Counted from the first letter of the stretch, positions 1-9,532 are shown. The stretch is 64,000 bases of DNA from Blastocatellia bacterium (GCA_025055075.1 JANWYV010000033.1:62001-126000); one strand, 5' to 3'. Numbers and translations: made by a program. The notes: generated from the sequence alone by a model not told the origin.

Positions 1-2530
1 GAGTCATAATGGGCTTCAGATAGAGCACTCCCGCTTCGATCGCCTCGATGTGCCCCAGCCATAGCTCTAAGGCCGTTCGATAAACGCCAGCGGACTCGCG
101 AGTCAGGGCCTCGAAGAAAAATCTCTCGGGGTCTATCGGACCTCGAACGAAGGCCTTGAACCGATCCGCGAAGGTGTGCGGTCGAGGAGGCGGGGGGAAT
201 TGCAAGCGTAAGCCCGAGAGGTTATGGCGCCGTAGAATTGCCTGGCGGAGATCCTCTTGGCTGGCCGTGCGGATATTGAGACGATGGGAGAAGCTGGCCC
301 CCAAATTGACGGCGGCGTCGAGGAACCGGAAGGCCATTTCATTGAGCGTGAGGATCCACAATGTGGATGAACATGTGGCGGCGATCACACGTTGTAAACC
401 TCGGATCGCGCCATAATATCCGACCTGTCGTAAGAACGTGCGTTCCAGCTCTTCCACGATCACCGCGCGCCGCGGCGCCGCCAGAGATTCTTCTAGCCGC
501 GAGACCTCGTCAGCGCCGACCAATCGGGCGAGGAACTCACGCATCTGTGACTCCGCCACGAGTCGGTCGCGAAATTCCCCTCGAACGATCTCCAGACCCG
601 CGAGCGATCGCCTGATGGCGCCATTGATCAAGCTCGTTTTCCCACTTCCGCGCTCGCCGACGACGAGGATGGCCACGGGCCGGCCCGCTTCCCAGAGCGC
701 TCGTGCTTCGGCGATGGCCGCCAGTTCTCGTTCGCGTCCGACGAGGAATTTCGGATCCTGCACCGGCTCGAGTCGAAAGAGGTGGCGGTAGAGTGCGGGG
801 AGGTCCCTGGCCTCCAGATCCAAGGTGAATTCCTCGGGCAAGAAAGGCCGGGTGACGACCTCGATTCGCCCCTTCGAAGGAGCGAGCTTCCATCCGATGG
901 CGATCAAGAACAGCATGATGAGTTGCTCGAGCGCGTTCATCAAGCGACGGAGCGATCGCTCGAGAGCGGCAAAGCCGCTGCGGCCGATGAGGACGATAGC
1001 TCGACGGAGTCCTTGCTGCGCGAGATAGGCCAAAACGCCGAGCCGATGATGGGTCAGAAGCGTCCGAGCTTCGAGGAACACCGCAGCCAGCGTTCGCATT
1101 AGTCGAACGCTCGCTGCGGCATGCTCATCCGATCGCTGACGGCGCCGGTACTCAAGCAACGATAACGCGTTCTGAAGCGCATCCCGGACGACCGGCGCAT
1201 CCTCGGCAAGCGCGGAGTCGGCCACTTCTAATCCGAAGCGCACCACCTCTTGCGCTCGCTCGAGTTGCTGGATGAGGTCGCGGTGCTTCGCCTCCACATC
1301 CCGGAGGACGATCCCGATCTCACGCCACCCTCGCCGTTGGAGAGCTTGATGGAAGATGTCGCGCGGGCGAAGTCGCTTCACTCGGGGACGCCGACGCGGC
1401 GAAGGAGAGAAGGAGGCCCAGATCTCATACGAGGAGGGGAGCGTCCTCAGCTCCGCGCTCAGTTCGGCGTCAAGCTCGGACAAGCGATGAGCTGCCGGGA
1501 TGACGTCCGTCCGCGGAGATGGGAAGTCGCCTCCCACTCTTCGCCCGATCCGTTGGTTGAGCCAACCGATCGCCTCGTCGAGTTCCGCCCTCAGGCCAGC
1601 ATGCTCGGCGACCAGGCTCTCCAGCACCTTTTGAAGGAGCTTCAGGAGCCGATCTTCCGCGCGTTCCAAGTTGCGCTCCAATCGGATCTCCATCTCCGCC
1701 GCCCTTATCTGAGCAGCCCAGTATGTTCGATGAGCGACCCCCGGGTCGTCCGTATCCGCCGATCTTCGCCGCCGATGCCAGATCGCCTCGCGGACAAGCC
1801 GTTTCGTGAGCCGGAGCGATAGCGTCTCGTCCCACGCTCGCCATGTTGAGAGGACCGTTCGTCCCCGACCGATCCGCTCCTGATGAGCGTTCCGTGTCCG
1901 TTGGAGCCGCATTTTCACCTCGTGGCTCGTCGGGGGATGGCCCGCGGCCGCTCCATCAATGGCTGCGCGCATCGTCTCCCACGGTTCTCTCAAAGCGCGC
2001 GCGATCTCGGCGAGCAGCAGGAAGTATCGCCCTTCGAGATCTAGCCGTCGGAGCCGCTGTCTTCGAAGCTCATCCGCGACGATGGCCCTCAGCGGCCATG
2101 GGCGTTGCGAGCGCCTGAACGCCATGAGTCGCTGCCACCACCTCTGCCGTCCTCCGGCCTGCAACACGCTGAGGACCTCTGCCGTCGTGGGGGAGATCGC
2201 TTCGGGCAAGGCCGCGATAGCGTCTTCCACCTCGCGCTCGTATCTCTCGATGGCCATCATGGCTCGCTGCGCCGGTCCCATCTGCTCCCACTGCGAACAT
2301 GGTTCGTGGAGGAGTTTTCGCGCGATCTCTCTGCGCTCGTCGCTCCACGCTTGGAGATCGCGAGGCTCATCGCGAGACGCCGCCAGCTCGTCGCTCTCAT
2401 GAAGTTGGCGTTCGAGGAGATCGTTGAGGTCTCGCCAACACCCTTCCAATTCGGCCATTGCGCGCGCATGCGCGCTCCTCAAGCGCTCACTCAGCCTGAG
2501 CCATTCGTGTGCGAGTGACGCCGCCGTCAT
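1..2530 (-). CDS. Large P-loop ATPase, function unknown (3' end outside window)
   Basis: Open minus-strand frame from an ATG at 2530 to the window edge, at least 843 codons with no stop. The start follows a GGAGG about ten bases upstream. The first ~550 residues are charged, largely helical and rich in E/R/Q, consistent with coiled coil. A short hydrophobic stretch (LIMLFLIAIGW) lies near residue 540. A Walker A motif GERGSGKT sits at residues 625-632, followed by an acidic Walker-B-like stretch (AVIVEELER) and a possible sensor segment (WILTLNEM), so the C-terminal part resembles an AAA+/STAND-type NTPase. I recognise no named family. It could be a membrane-anchored or stress-response ATPase. 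It is transcribed divergently from the amidohydrolase at 2637, with about 100 bp between them. The gene is incomplete here. Confidence 0.75.
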   Translation of the reverse strand, partial: MTAASLAHEWLRLSERLRSAHARAMAELEGCWRDLNDLLERQLHESDELAASRDEPRDLQAWSDERREIARKLLHEPCSQWEQMGPAQRAMMAIERYEREVEDAIAALPEAISPTTAEVLSVLQAGGRQRWWQRLMAFRRSQRPWPLRAIVADELRRQRLRRLDLEGRYFLLLAEIARALREPWETMRAAIDGAAAGHPPTSHEVKMRLQRTRNAHQERIGRGRTVLSTWRAWDETLSLRLTKRLVREAIWHRRRRSADTDDPGVAHRTYWAAQIRAAEMEIRLERNLERAEDRLLKLLQKVLESLVAEHAGLRAELDEAIGWLNQRIGRRVGGDFPSPRTDVIPAAHRLSELDAELSAELRTLPSSYEIWASFSPSPRRRPRVKRLRPRDIFHQALQRRGWREIGIVLRDVEAKHRDLIQQLERAQEVVRFGLEVADSALAEDAPVVRDALQNALSLLEYRRRQRSDEHAAASVRLMRTLAAVFLEARTLLTHHRLGVLAYLAQQGLRRAIVLIGRSGFAALERSLRRLMNALEQLIMLFLIAIGWKLAPSKGRIEVVTRPFLPEEFTLDLEARDLPALYRHLFRLEPVQDPKFLVGRERELAAIAEARALWEAGRPVAILVVGERGSGKTSLINGAIRRSLAGLEIVRGEFRDRLVAESQMREFLARLVGADEVSRLEESLAAPRRAVIVEELERTFLRQVGYYGAIRGLQRVIAATCSSTLWILTLNEMAFRFLDAAVNLGASFSHRLNIRTASQEDLRQAILRRHNLSGLRLQFPPPPRPHTFADRFKAFVRGPIDPERFFFEALTRESAGVYRTALELWLGHIEAIEAGVLYLKPIMT

Positions 2531-2571
2531 CCTCTCGCCTCCAGGAGGCAAGTTTCCCCATGACGCATATG

Positions 2572-2600
2572 TTGTCAAGCCGAAGGGCTCGCTTTATCAT
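2572..2600 (+). promoter_or_regulatory. Sigma-70-type promoter for the amidohydrolase gene
   Basis: TTGTCA (2572-2577), 17-bp spacer, TATCAT (2595-2600). The expected start of transcription near 2607 leaves a ~30-nt leader with a GGAGGG/AGGGGG ribosome site before the ATG at 2637. On the other strand the same -35 hexamer overlaps a perfect TTGACA pointing at the divergent ATPase gene, but its -10 is poor. Confidence 0.55.
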
Positions 2601-2636
2601 TGAACGCTCGCATCATCGGAAGCGGAGGGAAGGGGG

Positions 2637-4325
2637 ATGAGACAACCGTGGGGGATCATCCTCGTGAGTGCGATGCTCGTGTGGTCGTGTTCGCCGCGCG
2701 CGGAATATGACGTGGTGATCCGTGGGGGGACGATTTACGACGGCAGCGGCTCGCCACCTTTCGTTGGAGATGTCGCCATTCGAGGCGACACAATCGCCGC
2801 CATCGGAGCGTTGGGGAATGCGCGCGGGCGCATCGAGATCAACGCCGCGGGATTAGCGGTCGCTCCCGGCTTCATCAACATGCTGAGTTGGGCGACCGAA
2901 TCGCTCATCGCCGACGGTCGCTCGCAGAGCGACATCCGACAGGGAGTGACGCTGGAGGTCTTCGGCGAAGGATGGTCCATGGGGCCTCTGAATGAGCGGA
3001 TGAAGCGAGAGATGTTGGAACGACAGGGCGACATCAAATACGACATCCCGTGGACCACCCTCGGGGAATATCTCGAGTATCTCGTGCGGCGTGGCGTCTC
3101 CACGAATGTCGCGTCGTTTGTGGGCGCAACGACCATCCGCATTCATGTCCTCGGATATGAGAATCGGGCGCCGACACCAGAAGAGTTGGAACGCATGCGG
3201 CAGCTCGTTCGTCAAGCGATGGAGGAGGGGGCGCTCGGCGTGGGTTCCTCGCTCATCTACGCGCCCGCATTCTATGCGAGCACGGACGAGTTGATCGAGC
3301 TTTGCAAAGTGGCCGCTGAGTATGGCGGCATGTACATCTCCCACATTCGGAGCGAGGGGAATCGGTTGCTCGAAGCCATTGACGAACTGATTCGCATCGC
3401 GCGCGAGGCGAAGATCCCCGCGGAGATCTATCACCTGAAAGCGGCGGGGCGCGCCAATTGGCCGAAGCTCGAAGAGGCAATCCGCCGCATCGAAGCCGCG
3501 CGCGCCGAAGGCTTGCGCATCACGGCCAATATGTATCCCTACACGGCGGGGGCGACCGGATTGAACGCCGCGATGCCTCCTTGGGTCCAGGAGGGAGGGC
3601 ATCGCGCTTGGATCGAGCGATTGAAGAATCCGGCTATTCGCGAGCGCGTCAAGCGCGAGATGCGCACGCCGACCGATCGGTGGGAGAATCTCTATCTCAT
3701 GGCCGGTTCGCCGGAGAACGTCCTGCTCGTCGGTTTCAAGAATGACGCCTTGAAGCCGCTCACCGGCAAGACGCTCGCCGAAGTCGCTCGCCTGCGTGGG
3801 AAGTCCCCCGAGGACACGATCATTGACCTGGTGATCGAAGATGACAGCCGCGTGGATGCCGTCTACTTCCTCATGTCCGAGGAGAACGTGAGGCGGCAGA
3901 TCGCACTGCCTTGGATGAGCTTCGGCTCCGACGCCGAGTCGTTAGCTCCTGAGGGCGTCTTCCTCAAATCGAATCCACATCCGCGCGCCTATGGGACGTT
4001 CGCGCGCGTGCTCGGGCGCTATGTACGCGAGGAGAAGGTCATCTCGCTCGAAGAGGCCATTCGGCGTATGACCTCTCTACCGGCCGAGAATCTCAAGCTC
4101 GATCGGCGCGGGAGACTGAAAGTCGGATATTTCGCCGACGTGGTCGTCTTCGATCCGGCGAGGATTCAGGATCACGCGACGTATGAACGACCGCATCAAT
4201 ATGCGACCGGCGTGCTACACGTCTTTGTCAACGGGGTTCAGGTGCTCAAAGATGGCGAGCACACGGGCGCCAAGCCCGGACGCGTCGTGCGCGGTCCCGG
4301 ATACAGGAAGCGGAATGGCGGGTAG
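2637..4325 (+). CDS. N-acyl-D-amino-acid deacylase-type amidohydrolase, lacking HxH
   Basis: A 562-residue amidohydrolase-superfamily protein. The N-terminus has a hydrophobic segment ending in a lipobox-like VWSC (Cys18), so it is probably an envelope lipoprotein. It then shows the urease-type beta-sandwich start (VIRGGTIYDGSG, DTIAAIG), a D-aminoacylase-like barrel with YISHIRSEG near residue 232 and EIYHLKAAG near 263, a GSD motif near 430, and a C-terminal sandwich strand (GYFADVVVFD). D-aminoacylases hydrolyse N-acyl-D-amino acids to D-amino acid and carboxylate using one or two metals. Here the strand-1 motif normally PGFIDxHxH reads PGFINMLSW (77-85), so both histidine ligands and the aspartate are gone. 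The enzyme may use a single-metal site or act on another substrate. The ATG follows a strong purine-rich ribosome site. Confidence 0.85.
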   Translation: MRQPWGIILVSAMLVWSCSPRAEYDVVIRGGTIYDGSGSPPFVGDVAIRGDTIAAIGALGNARGRIEINAAGLAVAPGFINMLSWATESLIADGRSQSDIRQGVTLEVFGEGWSMGPLNERMKREMLERQGDIKYDIPWTTLGEYLEYLVRRGVSTNVASFVGATTIRIHVLGYENRAPTPEELERMRQLVRQAMEEGALGVGSSLIYAPAFYASTDELIELCKVAAEYGGMYISHIRSEGNRLLEAIDELIRIAREAKIPAEIYHLKAAGRANWPKLEEAIRRIEAARAEGLRITANMYPYTAGATGLNAAMPPWVQEGGHRAWIERLKNPAIRERVKREMRTPTDRWENLYLMAGSPENVLLVGFKNDALKPLTGKTLAEVARLRGKSPEDTIIDLVIEDDSRVDAVYFLMSEENVRRQIALPWMSFGSDAESLAPEGVFLKSNPHPRAYGTFARVLGRYVREEKVISLEEAIRRMTSLPAENLKLDRRGRLKVGYFADVVVFDPARIQDHATYERPHQYATGVLHVFVNGVQVLKDGEHTGAKPGRVVRGPGYRKRNGG

Positions 4326-4624
4326 CTCTTCACCCGCATATTGCCACCGAGACGAGCGGTCGAACCTCGTTTAAGATGAATGGAGCGAGACTGCTGATGG
4401 AGACGCACCATCGCGCGCGCTCGAGAGGAACTCTTCGTCATACGGATCGCTCGCTCGGCGGGCGCATAGGAAAATCGCAAAGAGGACATCGCTGCCGATT
4501 CCGGGGCCTTCTGTGCCCGATGGAAACTCGCGTACTTGCCGAGCGGCAGCCGATCTGCGCTCGAAACGCACTTCGATCACCAACGTCCGTGATAACGTTC
4601 GGAGGCCTGTAGGAAAGGCTCGTC
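4326..4624. other. Intergenic region between convergent genes
   Basis: About 300 bases between the 3' ends of the amidohydrolase (+) and trxB (-). Short frames exist on both strands, but none has a convincing ribosome site, family resemblance or protein-like composition. I see no strong hairpin with a T-run and no tRNA-like T-arm. Confidence 0.5.
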
Positions 4625-5620
4625 TCATGAGGACGAGGTCGCGTGTTCGGCCAGCCAGCGTTCGGCATCCATGGCGGCCATGCAACCGCTCCCAGCAGCC
4701 GTCACCGCCTGCCGATAGACGCGGTCTTGTACATCGCCGCAGGCGAAGACGCCGGGCACACTCGTCATCGTCGAGCCGGGACGCGTCCGAATGTAGCCGA
4801 GTTCGTCCATGTCGAGCCAGCCGCGAAAGATCTCCGTATTCGGCTTGTGACCGATCGCGATGAAGAGTCCCCGAACGGGAAGGATTTGCCGCTCGTCCGT
4901 CTTCACATTTCTGAGGAGCACGCCTTCGACTCGCCGTTCGCCGAGCACGTCCTCGACGACCGTGTTCCAGATGAAGGTGATCTTGGGATGCGCGAAGGCC
5001 CGCTCCTGCATGATCTTGGACGCACGCAATTGATCGCGCCGGTGGATGACGTGCACGCGCGTGGCGAAGCGCGTGAGAAAGAGGGCTTCCTCCATCGCCG
5101 TATCGCCCCCTCCAACGACGGCGACTTCGACGCCATTGAAGAACGCGCCATCGCAGGTCGCGCATGCAGAGACACCGCGTCCGATCAACCGTCGTTCGTT
5201 CTCCAAGCCGAGGTACTTGGCCGAAGCCCCCGTGGCAATGATCACCGCATCGGCGAGCACAGGGATGTATCCGTCCACGAGCAGTCGAAACGGACGCTGC
5301 GAGAAGTCCACCGCCGTGACTGTCCCCAATCGCACTTCAGCGCCAAAACGCACGGCCTGGGCCTCGAAGAGCCGCATCAATTCCGGACCCATGATGCCTT
5401 CGGGGAAGCCTGGATAATTCTCGACCAATGTCGTCGTCGTCAATTGCCCACCTGGCTCTGGGCCTTGGAAGACGAGCGGGCTCAATTTCGCCCGCGCGGC
5501 GTAGAGCGCGGCGGTGAGGCCTGCCGGTCCCGTTCCGATGATCACCACCTGACGATGTTCGGCACTGGAGAAATCTTTCCCCTCAAAGGCCGAAAGATCC
5601 GGATACCCCTCGCGCGTCAT
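4625..5620 (-). CDS. trxB: Thioredoxin reductase
   Basis: 331 residues, NADPH-dependent flavoprotein that reduces thioredoxin in the cytoplasm. The FAD-binding GTGPAG is at residues 29-34, the redox pair CATC is Cys153/Cys156 followed by DGAFF, the NADPH Rossmann motif [10 protein letters not shown] lies at about 170-179, and the C-terminal FAD motif [10 protein letters not shown] is present. About 23 residues precede the usual start of the family fold. The ATG follows a GGAGGAGGAG ribosome site. It lies downstream of the haem genes on the same strand but has its own promoter at 5682-5711. The C-terminus is slightly long and polar (AEHATSSS). Confidence 0.95.
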   Translation of the reverse strand: MTREGYPDLSAFEGKDFSSAEHRQVVIIGTGPAGLTAALYAARAKLSPLVFQGPEPGGQLTTTTLVENYPGFPEGIMGPELMRLFEAQAVRFGAEVRLGTVTAVDFSQRPFRLLVDGYIPVLADAVIIATGASAKYLGLENERRLIGRGVSACATCDGAFFNGVEVAVVGGGDTAMEEALFLTRFATRVHVIHRRDQLRASKIMQERAFAHPKITFIWNTVVEDVLGERRVEGVLLRNVKTDERQILPVRGLFIAIGHKPNTEIFRGWLDMDELGYIRTRPGSTMTSVPGVFACGDVQDRVYRQAVTAAGSGCMAAMDAERWLAEHATSSS

Positions 5621-5681
5621 TCTCTCTCCTCCTCCGACTTCAAAAATCGCACGCGGTATTGGACGACATGCTCGATTGAGG

Positions 5682-5711
5682 AATGTACCGAAGTCGAGCG
5701 CGACCTTTCAA
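5682..5711 (-). promoter_or_regulatory. Sigma-70-type promoter for trxB
   Basis: Minus strand reads TTGAAA (5711-5706), 18-bp spacer, TACATT (5687-5682). It lies in the 110-bp gap between hemG and trxB, so trxB can be transcribed separately from the haem block. Confidence 0.45.
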
Positions 5712-5730
5712 GCTCGGCGCGCATCGGACG

Positions 5731-7104
5731 TCAGAGACGGGCATCATCTCGAAGGATCCGCTGAGCCATCTCATGGGCGCTCTTCAAACAATCGCCCACG
5801 GCGATCCCGCCCCGGTAATTCGCGCAGAAGTAGAGGCCTGCATGCTCTCGCTCGGCGCGTTCGAGCGTCGCGAGGATCTCGCCGTAGCCGAGTTCGTATT
5901 GCGGGATCGCTCGCTCCCAGCGAGAGACGTAAGCGAATTCGGGAGCGCCCCGGATGCGCAGGATCTCGCTGAGCTCTTCGGAGGTGAGTTCGATCAATTC
6001 CTCATCGCGGCGTCGGGCCAATTCGGGTTGGCGCATCCCTCCGACGAACGTCGTGAGTGCGACGCTTCCCCGGGGCGCTCGATCGGGGAAGATCGCGGAG
6101 TTCCAGATCGTCCCCAAGATACGCCGTCTCTCTTTTTCTGGAACGAGGAAGCCGAAGCCATCGAGCGATCGGCCTATCGCGACCTCTGGATATCCGAGGA
6201 TGACGGCGCTCACCGGGGGGTACACGATGCGACGAAGGGCGCGCGCGGCTTCCGGAGCGAAGGACTCGATGAGCGAAGCCGCCGCGTATGCGGGCGTCGC
6301 CAGGACGACCCGCTCGGCTCGGAGGACATCGCGGCGTCCGTCTCGCTCGAACGCGATCTCGAATCCTGCGCCGATTCGGCTGACGCTGAGGGCCCGCGTC
6401 GCGCACCAGACCGCCTCTCCGAGCGCTGCGGCGACAGCTCGAGGCAGCGTTCCCATTCCCTCCCGAAAGGAGAACATGCGCGCGGCGATCTTCGAGGATT
6501 CGGGGCGGCGACGCCGCTCTCGGGCCCCGCGCAAGAGTCCCAGAATCAAGCCCCCGTATCGTTCTTCAAGCGCATGGAGCCGCGGGAAGGCAAATCGCAC
6601 GCTCAACCGCTCGGGATCGCCGGCGTAGATGCCCGCGACGAACGGGTTGACGGCGTAGTCGAGGAACTCTTCCCCCACGCGCCGTCGCACGAAGTCGGCG
6701 ACCGATTCTTCGACCGCGGCGCGCCCGTGAAAAGGTTCGGCGAGCAGGCGCAGCTTCCCGCGCCAACTCCAGAGCCGACTTCGCAAAAATGCGAGCGGCG
6801 ACATCGGCAGCGGATGCAGCTCTCCTGCTCGGAAGATGTAGCGATTCTTCGCCGCCTCATTGGCGTACACGCGCTCTTGAACGAGGCCGAGGTCGGCGAT
6901 CAGTTCTTGAAAGAGCGGCGTCGTCTCCAATGCGCTATTGGGCCCGAGTTCGACCAAATAGCCGCCGATCCGTCGGCTTCGCATCGTCCCTCCTACGTCC
7001 TCTTCCGCTTCGAGGACGAGGGCTTGGATGCCCGCGCGCTTCAAGAAGAAGGCGACGCACAGCCCCGAGATGCCGGCTCCGATGATCGCGACCTTCGGAT
7101 TCAC
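5731..7104 (-). CDS. hemG: Protoporphyrinogen oxidase (HemG/HemY type)
   Basis: 457 residues; FAD-dependent oxygen-using oxidation of (copro/proto)porphyrinogen in late haem synthesis. The N-terminal dinucleotide motif GAGISG (9-14) with VLEAEEDVGG downstream, the substrate-domain features (VGEEFLDYAVNPFVAGIY) and the C-terminal FAD signature (GLYFCANYRGGIAVGDC) are typical of the HemY-like family. The start is GTG at 7104 and overlaps the hemH stop by four bases (GTGA), which implies translational coupling. Last gene of the hemD-E-N-H-G block. From sequence alone I cannot tell whether it prefers coproporphyrinogen or protoporphyrinogen. Confidence 0.92.
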   Translation of the reverse strand: MNPKVAIIGAGISGLCVAFFLKRAGIQALVLEAEEDVGGTMRSRRIGGYLVELGPNSALETTPLFQELIADLGLVQERVYANEAAKNRYIFRAGELHPLPMSPLAFLRSRLWSWRGKLRLLAEPFHGRAAVEESVADFVRRRVGEEFLDYAVNPFVAGIYAGDPERLSVRFAFPRLHALEERYGGLILGLLRGARERRRRPESSKIAARMFSFREGMGTLPRAVAAALGEAVWCATRALSVSRIGAGFEIAFERDGRRDVLRAERVVLATPAYAAASLIESFAPEAARALRRIVYPPVSAVILGYPEVAIGRSLDGFGFLVPEKERRRILGTIWNSAIFPDRAPRGSVALTTFVGGMRQPELARRRDEELIELTSEELSEILRIRGAPEFAYVSRWERAIPQYELGYGEILATLERAEREHAGLYFCANYRGGIAVGDCLKSAHEMAQRILRDDARL

Positions 7105-8099
7105 GTTCGAAGCGCCTCCAGGACGATTTGCTTCAACGCCTCGGCGAACATCTCCGAATCGTTCAGCGCTTCGACGAGGGCGAACGTGAGGATCCCGTGC
7201 TCGCGCGCGATCTCGCGCACTTGGTGCCCCAGCTCGTAGAGCGTCTCAATGTGATCGGAGACGAAGCTGATCGGGACGAGGACGAGATGGCGGATCCCAT
7301 CGCGAGCGAATTGCTTCACGACGTCAATGGTAGAAGGCTCGAGCCATCGAACCGGTCCGACCCGACTTTGGAAGGCGAGCATCGTGGACACGCGGGCATA
7401 GACATCGCGATATGCGCCCTGAGTGCGGAGATATGTCAGGACGGCTTCGACCGAACGCTTCGTCTCCTCCAAATACGGATCGCCATCCTCGATGAAGCGT
7501 ACGGGGAGACTGTGCGCGCTGAAGATCAACGCCCAAGCGCCGTCAGGGAGCGCATGGCGGCGGACGGTCTCCTCGATGCGCTCGGCGACGGCGCGCACAT
7601 AGAGCGGGTGATCGGGATAGCTCCGGATCGTGACGATCCGGATCGAAGGCGAGCCCAGCCGTCGCCACACGCGATGAAATTCGTTGAGACTGGAACCGGT
7701 CGTCGTGAAGGAGAATTGGGGATAGAGCGGCAGGAGCGTGAGCGTGCGAACGCCTTCCTCGAGGGCCGTCCGAACCGCTTCCTCGATGAATGGATGCCAG
7801 TAGCGCATGCCGATATAGACGCGACAATCCAAGTGCGCGCGCAACCGTTGCTCCAGAAGCGCCGCTTGGCGTTGCGTCCACATCAAGATGGGCGATCGCC
7901 CGCCGATGTGCGCATAATGGCGAGCGACGATGGGAGCGCGCGCTTTCGCGATCGCGCGCGCCAAGGGGCGCTGCCACAGCCGTCCCATCGGGATGCGGAA
8001 GATGTCCGGATCCGAGAAGAGGTTCCGCAGGAATGGTTCGACGGCTTGCTGCGAATCCGGCCCACCCAGATTCAAGAGCACGATGCCATGCTCGGGCAT
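7101..8099 (-). CDS. hemH: Ferrochelatase
   Basis: Inserts Fe(II) into protoporphyrin IX (or coproporphyrin III). About 332 residues, normal for the family. The GIVLLNLGGP start, PLYPQFSFTTTGSS (about 126-139) and FSAHSLP with the conserved metal-pocket histidine (about residue 196 from this start) are diagnostic. I use the ATG at 8099; a TTG two codons upstream (8105) is also possible, because GAGG lies only five bases before it. It follows hemN after a 13-base gap and overlaps the hemG start. Confidence 0.94.
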   Translation of the reverse strand: MPEHGIVLLNLGGPDSQQAVEPFLRNLFSDPDIFRIPMGRLWQRPLARAIAKARAPIVARHYAHIGGRSPILMWTQRQAALLEQRLRAHLDCRVYIGMRYWHPFIEEAVRTALEEGVRTLTLLPLYPQFSFTTTGSSLNEFHRVWRRLGSPSIRIVTIRSYPDHPLYVRAVAERIEETVRRHALPDGAWALIFSAHSLPVRFIEDGDPYLEETKRSVEAVLTYLRTQGAYRDVYARVSTMLAFQSRVGPVRWLEPSTIDVVKQFARDGIRHLVLVPISFVSDHIETLYELGHQVREIAREHGILTFALVEALNDSEMFAEALKQIVLEALRT

Positions 8100-8112
8100 A
8101 GGCAACAGTCCC

Positions 8113-9501
8113 TCACACCGTGCGCGAGAAGATCGGCCGCTCGCGCATCATGCGTTCCAGATGCGCATCGAAGCACATGGCGATATTGCGAATCACGAGC
8201 CGACCGAGGTCCGTGACGATGAGCTTCTCATCGGTGATCCGCAGCAGGCCATCCGCGACGAACTCCTCCAGCCGCGCGAGCGCGTCGGCGAAGTACTCAT
8301 CAAAGCGAACCCCGAATTGTTCCTCCACGTCTGCCTTGGTCAGCTCCATATCGCACATCAGTCGCATGATGACGTGGCGGCGCAGGACATCGTCATCTGT
8401 CAGGCGATAGCCGAGGGCCGTCGCCGGCGTGTCGGCCGCGATCCGGGTGTAGTACAACTTCAGCTCCTTGAAATTCTGCGCATAGATGCGGTCGAACTGA
8501 CTGATGGCCGACATGCCGAAGGCATACAGATCAGCGCCAGCGCGCGTCGAGTAGCCTTGGAAATTGCGGTAGAGCGTCTTCTCCCGCTGCGCGCGCGCCA
8601 ATTCATCCTCGGGCTTCGCGAAATGATCCATGCCGATGTAGACGTAGCCGGCTTGGCTCAACGTCTCGATCGTCAGCTTCAGCAAGCGTAACTTCGTCTC
8701 CGGCGCCGGGAGATCCTCCGGTCGGATCAACCGTTGGTGCGGCTTGAGCCACGGGACGTAGGCGAAATTGAAGACGGCGATCCGATCCGGCTCGAGCGCG
8801 ATCACTCGCTCCAACGTGCGCGCGAAGGAATCGAGCGTTTGAAACGGCAGGCCATAGATGAGGTCAATGTTGAGGCTCCGGAACCCCAATTCGCGCGCCC
8901 ACTCGATGGCGCGGCGCGTGAGCTCCTCCGGCTGAATGCGGTTGATGGCTTGCTGGACGACGGGATCGAAATCCTGCACGCCCAGGCTCACGCGATTGAA
9001 GCCGCTCTCGCGAAACGCCCTCATGTGTTCGAGGGTGAGCCCGCGCGGATCAATCTCTACACCGACTTCGGGATCATCCCCGAAGGGGAAACGTTCGGCG
9101 ATGAATCCCGCCAGCTCGCGAATCTCCTCAGGGGAGAGATAGGAGGGCGTTCCTCCTCCCCAATGCAATTGCGTGACCTTTCGCTCCGGCGCGATCCAGG
9201 CGCGCAGGAGAGCGATCTCTCGCTCCAGATGATCCAGGTACTTCCGAATCGTCTCCGGGCGATGCGTCACCAGCATCGTGCAGCCGCAGAAATAACAGAG
9301 CGTGTCGCAGAACGGGATGTGAAAATAGAGCGAGAGTTCAGCCCTCGGTCGGGCGGCATTGTTTTCGCGGATCGCCGCTTGAAAGTCCTCCGGCCCAAAT
9401 TCCGGCGTGAAGGCGGGCGCGGGCGGATAGCTCGTATATCGCGGTCCTGGCCGATCGTATTTTCGCAACAGATCTAGCTCGACGAATCCCAGACTCTTCA
9501 T
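8113..9501 (-). CDS. hemN: Oxygen-independent coproporphyrinogen III oxidase (radical SAM)
   Basis: About 462 residues. Decarboxylates coproporphyrinogen III to protoporphyrinogen IX without oxygen, using a [4Fe-4S]-SAM radical. The N-terminus carries the HemN-specific YDRPGPRYTSYPPA stretch, the CX3CX2C cluster motif (Cys65, Cys69, Cys72 in HIPFCDTLCYFC) and the GGGTPSYL SAM motif, so this is HemN proper rather than the chaperone HemW. The frame extends 20 codons further upstream into hemE, but the ATG at 9501 has AGAGGTG six bases before it and matches the family start. Its presence next to an oxygen-dependent HemG suggests haem synthesis under varying oxygen. Confidence 0.95.
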   Translation of the reverse strand: MKSLGFVELDLLRKYDRPGPRYTSYPPAPAFTPEFGPEDFQAAIRENNAARPRAELSLYFHIPFCDTLCYFCGCTMLVTHRPETIRKYLDHLEREIALLRAWIAPERKVTQLHWGGGTPSYLSPEEIRELAGFIAERFPFGDDPEVGVEIDPRGLTLEHMRAFRESGFNRVSLGVQDFDPVVQQAINRIQPEELTRRAIEWARELGFRSLNIDLIYGLPFQTLDSFARTLERVIALEPDRIAVFNFAYVPWLKPHQRLIRPEDLPAPETKLRLLKLTIETLSQAGYVYIGMDHFAKPEDELARAQREKTLYRNFQGYSTRAGADLYAFGMSAISQFDRIYAQNFKELKLYYTRIAADTPATALGYRLTDDDVLRRHVIMRLMCDMELTKADVEEQFGVRFDEYFADALARLEEFVADGLLRITDEKLIVTDLGRLVIRNIAMCFDAHLERMMRERPIFSRTV

Positions 9502-9532
9502 AGGCACACCTCTGAGTGAGAGCCGCGAAGCG

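Noticed and set aside
4643-5764. Plus-strand frame of 373 codons opposite trxB
   Set aside because: TrxB on the other strand has every expected motif; this is a GC-rich shadow.
5683-7239. Long plus-strand open frame (518 codons) opposite hemG
   Set aside because: Antisense shadow of a clear FAD enzyme; composition is Arg/Ser/Asp-biased, no ribosome site, no family motif.
8113-9501. HemW (haem chaperone) instead of HemN
   Set aside because: The YDRPGPRYTSYPPA N-terminus and position in a hem block fit HemN.
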